From assembly GCA_013396525.1 (NCBI GenBank), contig VWYX01001361.1, positions 62,001 to 126,000 on the forward strand: a stretch of DNA of 64,000 nt, written 5' to 3'. The stretch is from Chaetorhynchus papuensis. Taxonomy: Eukaryota > Chordata > Aves > Passeriformes > Rhipiduridae. Below are positions 36,512 through 48,445 of this stretch, in pieces. Each line of letters begins with the position of its first letter. Positions within the stretch are counted from its first letter, which is position 1. The notes under the pieces were generated by a model that saw nothing but the letters and a program-made list of their open reading frames with translations, was not told where the DNA came from and ran no database searches. Both the position numbers and the translations under genes were made by a program.

Positions 36512-36531
36512 TTGTTCAGCATGCTGAACAA
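36512..36531. repeat. Perfect 20-bp palindrome
   Basis: TTGTTCAGCATGCTGAACAA is its own exact reverse complement, and symmetry breaks immediately outside it (C on both sides). Its core is GCATGC flanked by TGTTC/GAACA half-sites. Candidate for a symmetric protein-binding site or small cruciform, with no independent support. Confidence 0.9.
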
Positions 36532-37223
36532 CACCACAAATATGTTTTTATATGCACACTTCTTTGAAGTGTGATGGATGTAGCATGTGTGAGTTGCTGT
36601 CTCATTTTTCTATTGAATTATAAAAAAGCCTACCCACAGATCTAGCTGGGTGGTAGCTCAATTTTTTCCCAGTAGCTTCTGACAGTAGTTACATTTCATT
36701 TAAAACATACGCTCACTTTTCCTGCATTCCCCAATGTAAACATGTACGAGATGCTGGAATTTACTGAAGAAAAAAGAACTTTGCAGACCTGTGCTGCAGA
36801 GGGTGGCACGGGAGGGCCAGAGAAAACACATCTGTACAGGGCGAACGGCTCACACTCTGTCTTTCACAGCCAGAGAGCTTTAGGTTTTTCCTCAGCTGCC
36901 CGTGAAAGCACTGAGCTCAGCATCTGCTTTCTCTGAGGGAGGTGGGGCTGTGCCCAGTCCCTGTCTATGACTTACGGGGTGCATGGGGAATGCAGCTGTG
37001 CCCCGCTTGCAGAGCACAGGGGAAAAGCCGGGGGAACTGGCCCTGCCTTGCTCCTCTCCCTTGGTTACCTTGTTCTGCAGGACCAGCCCTGATTGTGCCT
37101 TCACCTTCCCATCCGAGCACCCCCAGCACCTGGACATCCTCAATGATTCTCTTACTGAAACGTACATTCGACCGCCAGCACCTGAATGTTTTCAGCATCT
37201 TCTGCTACTGGAGAAAATGAAGA

Positions 37224-37245
37224 TTTTTTTTTTTTTTTTTTTTTT
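37224..37245. repeat. T22 homopolymer run
   Basis: Twenty-two consecutive T, followed by 'aacatatttatttt'. Read on the minus strand it would be a poly-A tract, but no SINE or processed-transcript body is recognised on the side where it should lie. Confidence 0.95.
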
Positions 37246-39526
37246 AACATATTTATTTTAATTGTGAGCTCTGTGTCTCTGGGTTAATCTGCTCTGGCTG
37301 CAGTTCCAAAGAATGCCATTTGCAGAAACCACAAGAGGCTTTGAGAGTGGAGTAATTACTGCATCCACATTCTCGGAGAACTCTGATAACAGCAGAGACC
37401 AGTGAGTTTGCTGTGAGAGAGTGCAGCCCGAAAATGACTCATGGGCCAGCAGAGTCCTCAGTGCCTGCACGCTGACATCAAAGCCTAGGAACTCAAGGCC
37501 TCCCTAGAATGAGCTCAACTGCATTTAAGGAGATTCTGGTGATCAGTCTAAAAAAAGCACATTAGACATGTTTAAGGAAGCAAAACACAATTCCTCTGTT
37601 ATCTCTGGCATCAGTGGAAGTACAAGAGAAGAGGTGTATTTTCCCAGGGTGGCCATCAGACAGGAGCCCTTCAGGGTTTTTTTCAGATGCCCATTGATGA
37701 AATTAGCGTCAGTGAGGACTGATAAGTATGAACTGACACCCTGCCTAAAAGAAGAACAAGTTTTATTATATTTAAATTGTGAATTAGGTTCTCACAAAGC
37801 TTTGATTTTGTCAGATCCTGAAAGTTTGTCAAACAGATGACTTGCTTTGTGGCCCTGACATCTTGATACACATAGAAATGCTCCTTAACGTTTTGTTTGC
37901 TGCCTAAATATTTACTGACTGTCATCATCCTTTTTATCTACCTGTAACAAAACTAAAGTCAATTTTCTGCAGCAACAATAGATATAGCTTTACTCTGGAC
38001 AGCTCTGCCTGCAGAGTGTTGACCCTCTTCATTTTCAAAGTCCTGTACACCATTATCCTCTCACTTCACACCCAGTAATTTTATACCTAAAAAAAATCTA
38101 TTTTTATTATTCAGTGGCAGAGAACTGTCTAATTTTCATATTACATCTGCATTTAATCTCTCAGTAATTAACCTTAGATGCTAGCAGTTCCAATTCAGTT
38201 TCCCACTGACTAGTACCCATGCACAGAAGAGCCTTTGGAGGTTTCTTAAAGCTCTTGGAGCTCAGGCAAACTGGATTCAATTCTGTCTATGCCTCAGATT
38301 GCCTTCCTGATGATGGTCTCTTCTCAATGCCTGGAATAAGTCAGCTTTCTCTTAAGCGGGCCAGCTGTCCCAGTGTTGCACTTTTTCAGTACTTAAAGAG
38401 GGAATAATAGTATTTCCAGGTTTCCATATAGAAGTTGGTCTTAATTTTTGGAAACAGGTATCAGCCAATCTGTACCACAGTGGTTGTCTGATCCTGGCTG
38501 AGATCTCTTTATAATGATCATTAGTGGTTCTGCACATAAACAACAACAAGGAACAAAAATGCTGTAGGGTCAGTCTCTACAAAGCAGTACATCTTAGACA
38601 CAAAAGAATTTGTAACACCATATGCTAGGAAACTTCTGCTGAGAACATTGTTCAGGTTATTCTTTCTCTAAACTGGCCAAATTCTTCAGGTTTGAATGGA
38701 CTCTGCTTTTATTTTTAAAGTGTGGTGTGAGCAAAAGGGGAGACGCGATAACATAATGACAAGACAATGGAGTCGCTATAAAACATATGGGAGAAGATGC
38801 TGGAGGAATAGTGACTTAAGAATAGGCAGGAAAAGACTTGGATTTAAAAAGAAAGCAATTTCTTGCAAACATTTCAAGAAACAGCAGAATGATGATTTTT
38901 TTGGGTGACGAAATCCACTGCTCCAGTGCTAAATTTATGATGAACATCTGTTGTGGCACATGGCAAGTACTGTCACGATATTGTGGCGAGCAGCAGCACA
39001 GTTCTCCCTATAAAAGCCTGTGGTCCTGCTTTATTCTGCCCTTGCAGTGCTGGGGATATTCCCACACTAAGTTTCAGATAAGCCCACATAAGTACTCATT
39101 TTATAAAAGAACAGTAGAACCGATTCAGTCTAAGCAGAGGAAATCTCATTTCTCCAGAGTGGGACAATTACCGAAACAACAGATGTGAGGAGCCCTGGTG
39201 CATCTTTCAGTGGCAGCTCTTTGGCACAAATATGCACTTGTTTGAAGAATACCAAATGTCCTTTTGTAACTGCACTGAAAAAGCCCCATCTGTGTTTTAC
39301 TCTTTCCTAGCTGGTGACCTGTAAATTTCCGCCTCGACGGCAATGCCTCTTTGCCCAGAAATGATTATTATATTGAAATGATCAAAGTTCTCAATAAATC
39401 GTATTTTATGTCTGTCTTCCTGATGCAGAAGTTATTAATTCAGCTTGTTTTCTTGGGGGGCGAGGGTGTGCCTTTCCTGGGGGAGAGCAGGAAAGGGTGG
39501 CATCAATAATTTAGGGCTTTACCTCA

Positions 39527-39580
39527 GATGAATTTCAAGCGATGAGCTTTCAAGCGATGAATTTCAAGCGATGAGCTCTG
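39527..39580. repeat. Alternating 14/15-bp tandem repeat
   Basis: GATGAATTTCAAGC (39527-39540), GATGAGCTTTCAAGC (39541-39555), GATGAATTTCAAGC (39556-39569), then GATGAGCTCTG. Two monomer types alternate, so the real unit is a 29-bp dimer present about 1.9 times. Confidence 0.92.
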
Positions 39581-40067
39581 AAATCTCTAGCATCAAGAAA
39601 AGAGGAATTTAGGTAAAGCTGTGGAAATGTCTCCTCTCATCTCACCAGTCACTCAGCCATCTTCTGTGTTAAAGCATAAACCCTTTCTGCTTCCACATAA
39701 GGGAGGGAAGGAATGAGGAGGAAATAATTTCCACTTTTTTCTGATACCATTTTTTCGATAGCGACCAGCTCTGACAGAAAAGCCAGAAACTGAAAAATCA
39801 GTTATTCCTTTTGTAATTCATTGAGGAGCAGGCACCAGTTCAACCCTAGCAAGACCTTTTGGCCCTCCAAAGGAAGAGAAGGAGACAGAAGAAAAACAAA
39901 CATGTGGAGATAAACAGCAGAGTGTGGAGCACAACAAAAGGCAAGGGCTGTAGGGAGTTGCAGGACCGGAAACAGAGGAATGTGGAGAAGAGCACTCATG
40001 TAAGGGTCTCATGTTCCCAGGAGGGGTTCAAGGAGCTGGTGGCAGCTGCCCAGGGGTGCTGTGCCCT

Positions 40068-40100
40068 GGGGAGTGGGGCAGCAGGGGACTGGGGACAGGG
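40068..40100 (+). other. G-quadruplex motif
   Basis: Four G4 tracts at 40068-40071, 40075-40078, 40084-40087 and 40091-40094 are separated by loops of 3, 5 and 3 bases. A fifth G3 tract at 40098-40100 follows a 3-base loop. This satisfies the canonical G-quadruplex pattern with room to spare. Two further G4 tracts lie upstream (40023-40026, 40053-40056). No promoter or CpG island is seen around it. Confidence 0.85.
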
Positions 40101-40362
40101 CTACTGGCAATAGGACTCCCCCATCCCATTGTGCTTCTGCTTCTTCCTCCCGTGAGGAACAACCAGTTCAGCTGGAGCCAGGAGAAAATTGATGGGAAGG
40201 CTCTGGTGATTTGCAGGGCTTTATTCTGAAAAGTTGGACACGCCTACATCGAAAGTGTTGCCCCAAGCTGGACTGGGAGAGCATCTCAGAGATGGTTTAA
40301 GCTGTAGTGTCGGACTAGCCTGCAGTGTCCCCAGCAGAATAGAGAGAGACTTTCACCATGAG

Positions 40363-40381
40363 AAAACAAACAAACAAACAA
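40363..40381 (+). repeat. (AAAC)n microsatellite
   Basis: About five AAAC units in the plus strand. Confidence 0.95.
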
Positions 40382-41291
40382 GCAGTCAGAGAAAAGAAGC
40401 TGTTTTCCATATTTTGCTTGGAGGCAACAGGCGTTTATCATACCTCTTTTGGCAGGAGCAACTCTTGGCTCAGAGTGAAGCAAAACTTTCCATGGAGAGT
40501 GAATGGTGCTACTGACCCAGACACAGAGGTGTGGGAATATATGGGCTAATCCAAGCTGTCTCCAGCAAGGATGCTTTACTGAGGAGGCAGCTGCTGCTTT
40601 GTAAGGGCTTTGTGGCAAGCGGGTTTTTTTTTATTTTTTATTTCTGTACAGAGGGGTTTTCCCCCATGCCTGGGTCTCAAAGGCACAGCCGCCACACGAT
40701 TTATAAATGACAACACTGATCACTCTTGAAAGCTCAGCCCCAGCCTGGCTGTAGAGCCTCTGCCAGCACTCTGAGCCATGGAAGGCCGGAGGATAATGTT
40801 GGCTGAGTCAAATGGCTCTTGAGGGATTTGCAGAGTGGATTATACTTGAAAAGGGAATCCTCTTTTATGTCTACTCTGGGGAAATAAATGCTAGGCACTG
40901 TTCAAGGTTGCTCTGAGTTGGACAAGTTTTCTGAAAGTGAAAGCAGAACCAAATTCCTGTTGCTCCCTCAAGGTACTCCAGCAAAGTGTCAAACCCATGA
41001 TAATAGAAGTGAAAGAAACCCAAGCTGCTTATTTATTGTAATGGCACTGGATGGAACCAAGCCTGAGTTAAACAGAGAATGTTCCCTTCTTGTCTGCATT
41101 CATTTTACTTTGTTGGTTGCCATTAAAGTATCTGCATGGCTTTCAGCAGCACATCTATAATGTGATGAGCATTTGTCCTGTCATTGTTTTCTACTTTAAC
41201 TGTGCCTTAGAGGGAAAAGATATTCAGAGTAATGTAGTTTGGGCAGAATTTTAGTTTGGGGACTGTAAGGAGGAGGCAGATTAAAAAAATA

Positions 41292-41313
41292 TTTCTCTTT
41301 CTCTTTCTCTTTT
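41292..41313 (+). repeat. (TTTCTC)n microsatellite
   Basis: About 3.5 hexamer units of pyrimidine-only sequence followed by a short T run. Confidence 0.9.
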
Positions 41314-42691
41314 TAATATACCTGCTCCTCTTATGTTTGTTCCAAGGTAGAAAAGGGCAAACCCCCACATATTGTATCTAATACACGGGACACACATGAA
41401 TTAATTTTATCTGGAGAGTACAGCAGAAGAAATAATTGACAATCGCCCATGCGTTTAAGAGAATATTTAGAAGATATGAATTAGAATTAGAATATATGAA
41501 CAGCAGCAATAAAATTATATATTTGCAAGTTACATAATTGAAAAACACCTAAAATCAAACAAGTGAAGTGAGCTGCTGATTCTGAAATACTTAAAGTTTT
41601 CATTAGTACTCTATTGAAATAATTTTCAGTCTTAGGACCATCACTTCCCCTGTTGCTTCTGAGTTCACAAAAAACAATCTTCAAAATAAGCTATAGATTT
41701 TTAAAAACTGTTTTTAGAAAAGTTATGCTCAAATGTGGTTTTTTTTAATTGCTTGTTATATTTTTTTTGTTTTACCTGTGTTGCTGCTTTACACATTTTT
41801 GACAACCCTAAAGTTTTCGTAATCTCTGTTTACAAGAAGTTATGCAAGTTTCTTTCAACTCACTGAAACCCAGTGATTGAAAACTTAACCAGTCCTGACA
41901 CAGCTTGTTTACCTCTCTACCAATTGTCGCTTGAATATGCCAGCTCAAGGGTCACGTTCTTCACCCGGTTTTGGTGAAATTATTTGGTGTTTTGGTTCTA
42001 ACATGACACCTACCTATGTGGCCTTCACTGTGTGAAGACCACACCTGTGTGCAAGTGACTTCTCAGTTGTGCGAAGAAAGTTGGTTGATCTGGGAATAAA
42101 GTCTTTAACTTGCAGCCATGTTTTGTTCCCCCATTTCTATCCCACCTCCCCTCTACAGGGGCTGTTATTTTATGTTAAATATTTATGTTGTGGCGTCATA
42201 CACTTAGGATGTAACTCCGATACCCAATATGCCAGCGCTCCCTGGAAAACTCTATATCCTGTACAGTATTAAACGTCTGTATTTTGTTTGGTTCAGGTTC
42301 TCACACAAGTGTGAAAAGGAATTTGAAGCTATAAATCACTGTCGGTCAGCCTTTACCTTAAGTGCTAACCACATCCCTGAATCAACAATGTGTTTTCCTT
42401 CCTTTCCACAGATGGGCTGACCCTGTGGGTTCGCCGTGCGTTATTGCACCTAGAAATTCCAGCCACGCTCACTGATTGCATCACCAACCACTGTTCATTG
42501 CTGAGCTGAGGGTCGTCCTCTCACACGATCTGCAACCACACAGCTGAGAGCTTTTACTCGCCCAGCAGAGCTTGCTTTCAATCAGAAAACCCCAAGCCTG
42601 TTAATATAATCCTAATAGTTAAGGTAAAATATTAAAACACTTTCTAATTACTTCCTTCCCATTTCCTATGGCTTTGCTTTCAATAACATGG

Positions 42692-42712
42692 ATTTTTATT
42701 ATTATTATTATT
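42692..42712 (+). repeat. (ATT)n microsatellite
   Basis: About six ATT units preceded by a short T run. Confidence 0.93.
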
Positions 42713-45664
42713 GCTCGGTTTCAGACTCATTAATTTTCTGTAATAGGTCTGTTCCATTTCCTTGAACTCTGAGCACGAAGAACCTGCATGTTCAGCTCAG
42801 ACGATAGCTCAAAACAATATGAAAACGAGAAAAGGTATAGAAAAGGTTGAAAATGTCCCTTGTTCAGGCAGTGTTGCTCCGTGGGTTTCCAGGCCAGCCA
42901 GTCCCACCTCACAGGGCAGCTGGACTCCACATATCATCAGTTAAGTTAAGAGTTAAGAGCACTGCAGTGAGTTTGTGCTTTAGAGGGAACGGTGTCAAAT
43001 ATTGACTCAGCTGAGGGTTTCATGCAACAGGCAGGAGATGCTTCCCTCAGGAGCATCCCAAATTAGTACTGGCTCCCTGCAGGTCAGTCTCCTCAAGGAA
43101 AGCACATTTTTTAGAGGGAGAAGTTGAACAGGATGATGGTAAGACACGTGGAAACAAGAATAGCTCAGGGAAATTAATCTCCAAGGGAGTAGCGCTGCTT
43201 TGCAAGCAACTCAAAGAATCTCAGGAGGATTCCCCTTCCTAAGCCACGCAGGAAGAGCCACCAGAGGCATTATCTGAGGGCAAACAGGCAGGCAGACAGC
43301 CAGCAGCTTTCCACCCACCATGCTAATGGAGGTGAGTCAGTTGTTTTCTTCCTCAGAGCTTTTGTGAGTGATTAATACGAAACATAAGTTCCTTTCACCA
43401 CTGATTTATGCTCTTCCTCTGCAACTGATTGGATAACCCCTACCTTCAGCTGGTGTAGCTCTGTCTCATCCCATTGATTTCAGACCTGATCTTTGAAATG
43501 GGAAATTTCTTTTCTCTTGTGGCTATGCCTGGTTTAATTATTTAACCCTTGCATTGTAATTTTAAGCTTATATGTGTAGTTCTGGAACTCTTTACAGGAG
43601 GGTATTTTATGTTTCTGACTATTCAGTCCTTCCCTTTCTTACACACATAACTTTCATTAAGTTACTCAGTAGCTCCTTTCTCTAAGATTGTCTAGTCCTA
43701 ACTCTTCCTTGCTTTCTCCTGAGCTGTTCTCATCATTCCCCCCCTTTCCTTGGCTATAATCTCTTTCCCACAGTACAATCACTGGCACTCTTGCAAAAAG
43801 CTAACACAGAAAACACATTGCCTGCCTTTGCCCTTCTATCCTTTGGCTACTACAAACTGGCATTTTGCTTTCATTTTTCACCTTTTTTTTCCCCCTTTTT
43901 TTTTTTCATCCTCTTTTTAGCACAGCTGTGCAGCTGGCTGCTGGCTTCAATTATTTTTCTATTTTTCCACAATAACTCCCAGGTCTTTTTCCAGAGAATG
44001 GTGCTGGATGGCTATTTAATTCAACACATGCAATAGCTCTTGCATCAGTTTCTTGCTTGCAGACAAATTACTTGATGTGTGCTAATATTGAACTACATTT
44101 ACCACCTGCTGGCTCAGATCATCTCAAATGATCCAAAGACTCTCGACTTCAGTTCCACTGTTCCCTGCATTCTGTCCACTCCTAATGCTAGTATTATATT
44201 CCACTCCAAAGGTTTATTTTTAGGACACCTCTGCCAAATTGTTTACACATGTTAGTTCCCTTAACATTTCCTCATTTCCAACAGCTTTTGACCCCAGGGA
44301 CAAACTGAAGGCCTCTGTACATTGGTTCTGAATGGTTTATAGCCATGACGAAGTAGGGGTGTGAATGTGGGGCAGGCTGAACACAGGTTCTTCCTTTTGA
44401 AAAATTAAAAATGGAGAGGGCACAATGTTAAAAAGGGCTTAAAAACCAGGTAAGATGAGTGTGAATAACAACTGTGAATAACTCCTGAGAAAATGCTGCT
44501 CAGTGGTCACACTGGGAATCCACTTTGTCCGAGTCATTAGGAATAAATTATTCTGGAAGTGTTGATACATAATGGCAATCTATGCACACTTCACTTCTAA
44601 TGTGCAAGGGTGTTCAATATTAAATCAGTCCCTTTAAGTACTCTGGAAACTAAAGCATTACTAAAATGTTTTTGCATGCCAGTGGAATGTTTCTGACAGT
44701 TCCTACCTCTTCTTGTAACAGTTTAAATCAGATCTTAGCCTCATGTGTCTGTAAAGGGAATGACAGTGGGTCAAAGCAGAAGTCCTCCCAGATAAAGGAG
44801 TGATGATCCTGATTCCCTTAGGCACCTGATATCAGGGCAGCAGATTTCAGTGCTACATGTACCCCCCCTTCTGAGTGGGATTTGGCCCTTTTTCAAAAGC
44901 TAAAAACCCCTGCTTTGCTTTTACTTCAAAACAAAACAACTGAGGATAAAATTAGCAAAATGTCTGAAGTCTGAGGGAAGAAACTCCAGGACTAGAGATA
45001 CAAAACATTCAGTTAGAATGGGGAAAGATTTTCCAAAATTACCTGGTTATCTGAAAACAAAGTTACCATTTCGGCCAAGGGACAGTATTTTAAAGGGCTA
45101 TGAAGAAACAGCAATTTGTGACTTTAATATCCCAGTCCTTTAGACCTTTTCTGGCAGTGCTGGGAAAACATTTCCTACATACTTTCAGTCTTATCATGGA
45201 AAGTCAGACAGCTCAGGATCACATGGGTTGATAAGTTTTCAACCAAGTAAGAGTGAGAAATGTAAAAGCAAAACACCCTGGGAAAGTTTCCCTTGTCTCA
45301 CATGTATGAGAGAATATAGTACATTCCCCTGTCCAGTCTATAATTAAGATGAAAGGCATATTTCCATATAATTTGCGATTCAGTGGCATGGTTTGCATTC
45401 CATGAGGACTGCATCATCTTGGTTCTTCTAATGCAATGAAACAAAACAAAAATATGAAATTGGGCTTAGCTTAGCAGTCGAATAGGATGCCTTATTACAG
45501 TCCAGACTGGTTTTAAGTCTGAAGAAACAAAGCCCCTTTAAATGCTACCTTTTCACAAGAATTGAAATGTACAGCCTCTGCAAAAGTGTGAGTTTTTCAG
45601 ATAAAAACAACTAAATAAGGTTTGAAATATTAGCTTACGTTACTTTCTCTCCCTACTACCAGAC

Positions 45665-45776
45665 AGGCAGAGAAAGACAAAAAATCAGTAAAGATTTCCT
45701 TACCCTTCATGTCTCCAACTAGGCAGAGAAAGACAAAAAATCAGTAAAGATTTCCTTACCCTTCATGTCTCCAGCT
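45665..45776. repeat. 56-bp tandem duplication, nearly identical
   Basis: The unit at 45665-45720 starts aggcagagaaagacaaaaaa and ends with ctccaact. It is repeated directly at 45721-45776 with a single A-to-G difference near the end (55 of 56 identical), with no spacer. The surrounding unique DNA shows nothing comparable, so this is a recent event, or an assembly/replication-slippage artefact. Confidence 0.96.
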
Positions 45777-46868
45777 ACATTTTAGCTCTCCATGGCTGTC
45801 TCTGGGTCATAACATGCACGTGTGGGATTGTCTTGCTGAGCTCTGCAGCACCTTTACACACAAACACACATTCATTCAGCCTTTAACTCTGTGCAGGCCT
45901 GATTTACCATGCCTGGTGTCATCAAAGTGATGACCAAAACTGCCTCTTTTTCTGAGATTAAGAATATATTATGAGTGAGAAACACATAGAAGGCCTCACC
46001 AACTGAAAAAGGTTTAAAAAATTATTCTGCTTCTGCTGCAGTTCCACTGATTATAGTGGAGTTCAGGAAAAACTGAACACTTAAGTAAATCATAAGTAAT
46101 TTAGGAGCCCTTGAGGAGATCTTCCCCTATAAGATCTCTGTCAGTTCCTAACTCTATCTGTGCTAGAAATGGCAGAACAACTCTCTTTCTCATGGTAAAT
46201 CAGTATATCCATTTTTTTTTTTTTTCCAGGGTGGGATGAAGAATAGCAGAGGACACCCACATGTAAACAACACGAAAGAGAAAATAAGTTAGGAATTTTT
46301 TTAACCCCAAAGACAAGTTTTATGCTAGGGCCTGTGCTGATACCTCTTTTTATATAAACTTGCTTGTCCATCATGATGAGAGTCTGAATCCCAAGGAGAT
46401 GTACGCTCAAAATCAGATGTCTGGTCATAGTTCTGTGGGAAATACAAATGTCAGGACACGTGGAGAAACCACAGAGCCCTTCAAACACAGATTCTTCCAA
46501 GCAGATACACCATTTCTACTGGGGGCCCAGTCGAGCCAGTGGAAAAATTGGAAATGTGCTGGAAATTTGCCAGTGCATGGAGGGCCCTGACGATGAAGCT
46601 TTGCCCCAGTGTCCTTAACTTGGGTTAAAGCAGCTCTGAGAGTGGAAAGAAGGGAGAGGATTGCTCCTCGGGCTCCCTTTTGCACAAACAGAGTGAGAAC
46701 TCAGTGTGCCTTCCCCTTGCCTTCGCAGCAGCTGTTCTGGAGTTTTAACACTGCATTTCGGCTTGACAGCATTCCCAGCTGAAGAGATTCTCATAGTTCA
46801 GTTCTTTGTTTGATAGCAATGCGAGAATTTCAGTCCTGCACTCCCCCGTTTAACTGCAGCTTCCACAG
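45777..46868. other. Gene-free stretch
   Basis: No gene is recognised. A T14 run lies at 46212-46225. The 119-codon minus-strand frame at 46141-46500 runs through it without a recognisable domain. Confidence 0.55.
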
Positions 46869-47010
46869 CAGGGGTGGTCTATCAGCACCAGGAGAAAATG
46901 TCCACTCAATATTCAGGGAATAAGAAGTGTTTGTGAAGAGCTACTGCATCACTTTCTGCTGGGTGTGTTCTGAGTGGGCATCCTCTCCTGGTGCTGATAG
47001 CCCACCACTG
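46869..47010. mobile_element. 142-bp near-palindromic hairpin, possible hAT-type MITE
   Basis: The ends are exact mirror images in the reverse-complement sense. The first 32 bases (46869-46900) match the reverse complement of the last 32 (46979-47010) at 28 positions, including a 17-bp perfect core (CTATCAGCACCAGGAGA, 46879-46895, with 46984-47000). The next 8 bases inward match at 7 of 8, so 40-bp arms agree at 35 positions. Weaker symmetry (10 of 21) continues inward almost to a 20-base loop. Symmetry stops abruptly outside CAG...CTG. CAGGGGTG-type ends are typical of hAT transposon terminal repeats. The flanking octamers (46861-46868 and 47011-47018) agree at only 3 of 8 positions, so no target duplication supports insertion. 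There is no coding capacity. Alternatives are an inverted duplication or a long hairpin RNA precursor. Confidence 0.6.
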
Positions 47011-48099
47011 GCACCCAAGCACTCGGACAAGGAGAAGTGGGGGTGTGCACCGTGCTCTGGAAATTAGGTATAGCTAACACATCAGCACCTGCTGGGTCCC
47101 AGATAAGGGTCAGTGTGTGGCTGTACAGCTGCAGGACCTGGCCAAAGAATGAAAAATTTTATCACCTTCCTGCTGAGAAAGACCAAGTTATTGCACTTCT
47201 CTTGCTGGCTGTTGTGGTCAGCAAGGGCACTCATTCCTCACTTCTTTCCTCTCCAGCCCTTCCCGTGTTTGTCAGGACAAGAGGGACTCAGGCAAAGGGT
47301 TCCTGCATCTGCCCCTGTGAGCAGCAATTTGGTGGGCTCAGGAAGGGGAGAGCAGGCAGAGACATGGAAATGGAGGAGTTCCCTGAGGAAATCTGTTTCC
47401 CACATGCGACCACTCAGGGCACTGATAGTGCAAGCCTGAGAGCCTGCAGCTAAGGATAACACCTGTGGTGTCTTTGGACTTATTTCCAATAAACGATGGT
47501 ATAAAGGAAGAATAAATGCAGGATTAGAGGGCAGGAGGAGCAATATTTCCATGCCAGTTGGTGCATTGCTTTGTTTTGTTGGAATTTTACTCCATGTCAA
47601 TGTCTGTGACAGACAACCTGAGAAGTTTCAGAGTTCAGATTCAGCTTGTGTAAGTATCCAGAAGTTTGGATGTTTATCTGAACCACATCTAAACTACACA
47701 AAGTGACTTCTTGAGACTGCTCTGTTGGGATGGAAATCTTGTAAGAACTTACTTTCTCGTGACATTTCCAACACTCCTGCTTCCTGTCATGGCAGTGAAA
47801 ACAGCCATCCTCGTGGTATTTCAACAATTCTTCTTCTAAATGGAAACCAGAAGTGGAGGGGGGTGGAAATGTATGAGACCTCTCCAAAGTTTGGAAATCT
47901 GCTGCTTGAGTTTCATCCTAGAAAAATTTAGGGTTCAGAAGATTTCCGATTTTTTTCCCCAAACTTCTCTATGGAATAGAGAGCACAGAAAGAGGAACTG
48001 AAAGTGCTGTTGAAATAAAGGGGTGAATCAAACCATCTCCCTTTTTGTGTTTTAAAAACCCTAGAGATATTTGATGGAGTTGAAAGATAGCATAATTGA
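47011..48099. other. Gene-free stretch
   Basis: Overlapping frames in two plus phases (47037-47453, 47113-47439) and one minus phase (47238-47600) are open over the same bases. None resembles a known protein. Nothing else is recognised. Confidence 0.55.
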
Positions 48100-48445
48100 A
48101 ACAAATAGAAGAGAACATTTTTTCACATAGCTTATACTTAACTTCTGTAGCACGTGACCACAGGATATTATTGAGGCCAAAAGCTTAACAGGATTTAAGA
48201 AGTGATGGGTCATTTATATGGATAATAAAAATATTCACTGTCACTTTGGATACTGTTACATTAAAATATTTGCAGGGGATATAAACTCATCTGCCTCGTT
48301 GTGTAAGCCAGATTCTAAGTGAAGGGCATCAGGGAAAAAACTGTGCTATTACATGCCTTTTAATAGTCACTCTTCTCTTGCTTGTTAATGTAACACATCA
48401 GGTATTAGACGAGAGAGGATATTGGACCAGAAGAAAAAATTATGT
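48100..48445 (+). mobile_element. Ancient CR1-type LINE 3' end, sense
   Basis: Blocks occur in the order of old reptile-type CR1 tails: 'gagaacattttttcacatag', 'cacaggatattattgagg', 'ccaaaagcttaacaggattt', 'gatgggtcatttatatgg', 'ataataaaaatattcac' and, after a diverged A/T-rich middle, 'agaggatattggaccaga' (consensus like 'acaggatactggactagatgg'). The middle phrase is much better kept than the flanks. It belongs to an older lineage than the four typical avian CR1 tails in the window. Confidence 0.75.

Larger units (their letters stand above)
32201..39526. other. Long gene-free stretch
   Basis: About 7.3 kb without a recognised gene. It holds a 15-bp imperfect direct repeat (33502-33516 and 33527-33541), a region open on both strands at 35708-36128, a perfect 20-bp palindrome (36512-36531), T-rich runs at 36251-36269 and 37224-37245, and a moderately GC-rich patch at 36780-37130 without CpG-island character. 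Confidence 0.55.
39581..45664. other. Long gene-free stretch with several microsatellites
   Basis: No gene is recognised. It carries a G-quadruplex motif (40068-40100), short ACAA, TTTCTC and ATT microsatellites, T-rich tracts near 40623-40640 and 41740-41770, and C/T-rich homopolymers at 43880-43910. Frames at 39802-40229 overlap on both strands because of the GC-richer composition there. Confidence 0.55.

Noticed and set aside
37224..37245. Poly-A tail of a processed pseudogene on the minus strand
   Set aside because: No cDNA-like body or polyadenylation signal is recognisable next to the run.
39527..39580. CRISPR-like array
   Set aside because: Abutting tandem monomers without unique spacers in vertebrate DNA. 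It is a minisatellite.
44735..44780. Possible antisense MIR ('tgtctgtaaagggaatgac')
   Set aside because: A single short resemblance without neighbouring consensus blocks.
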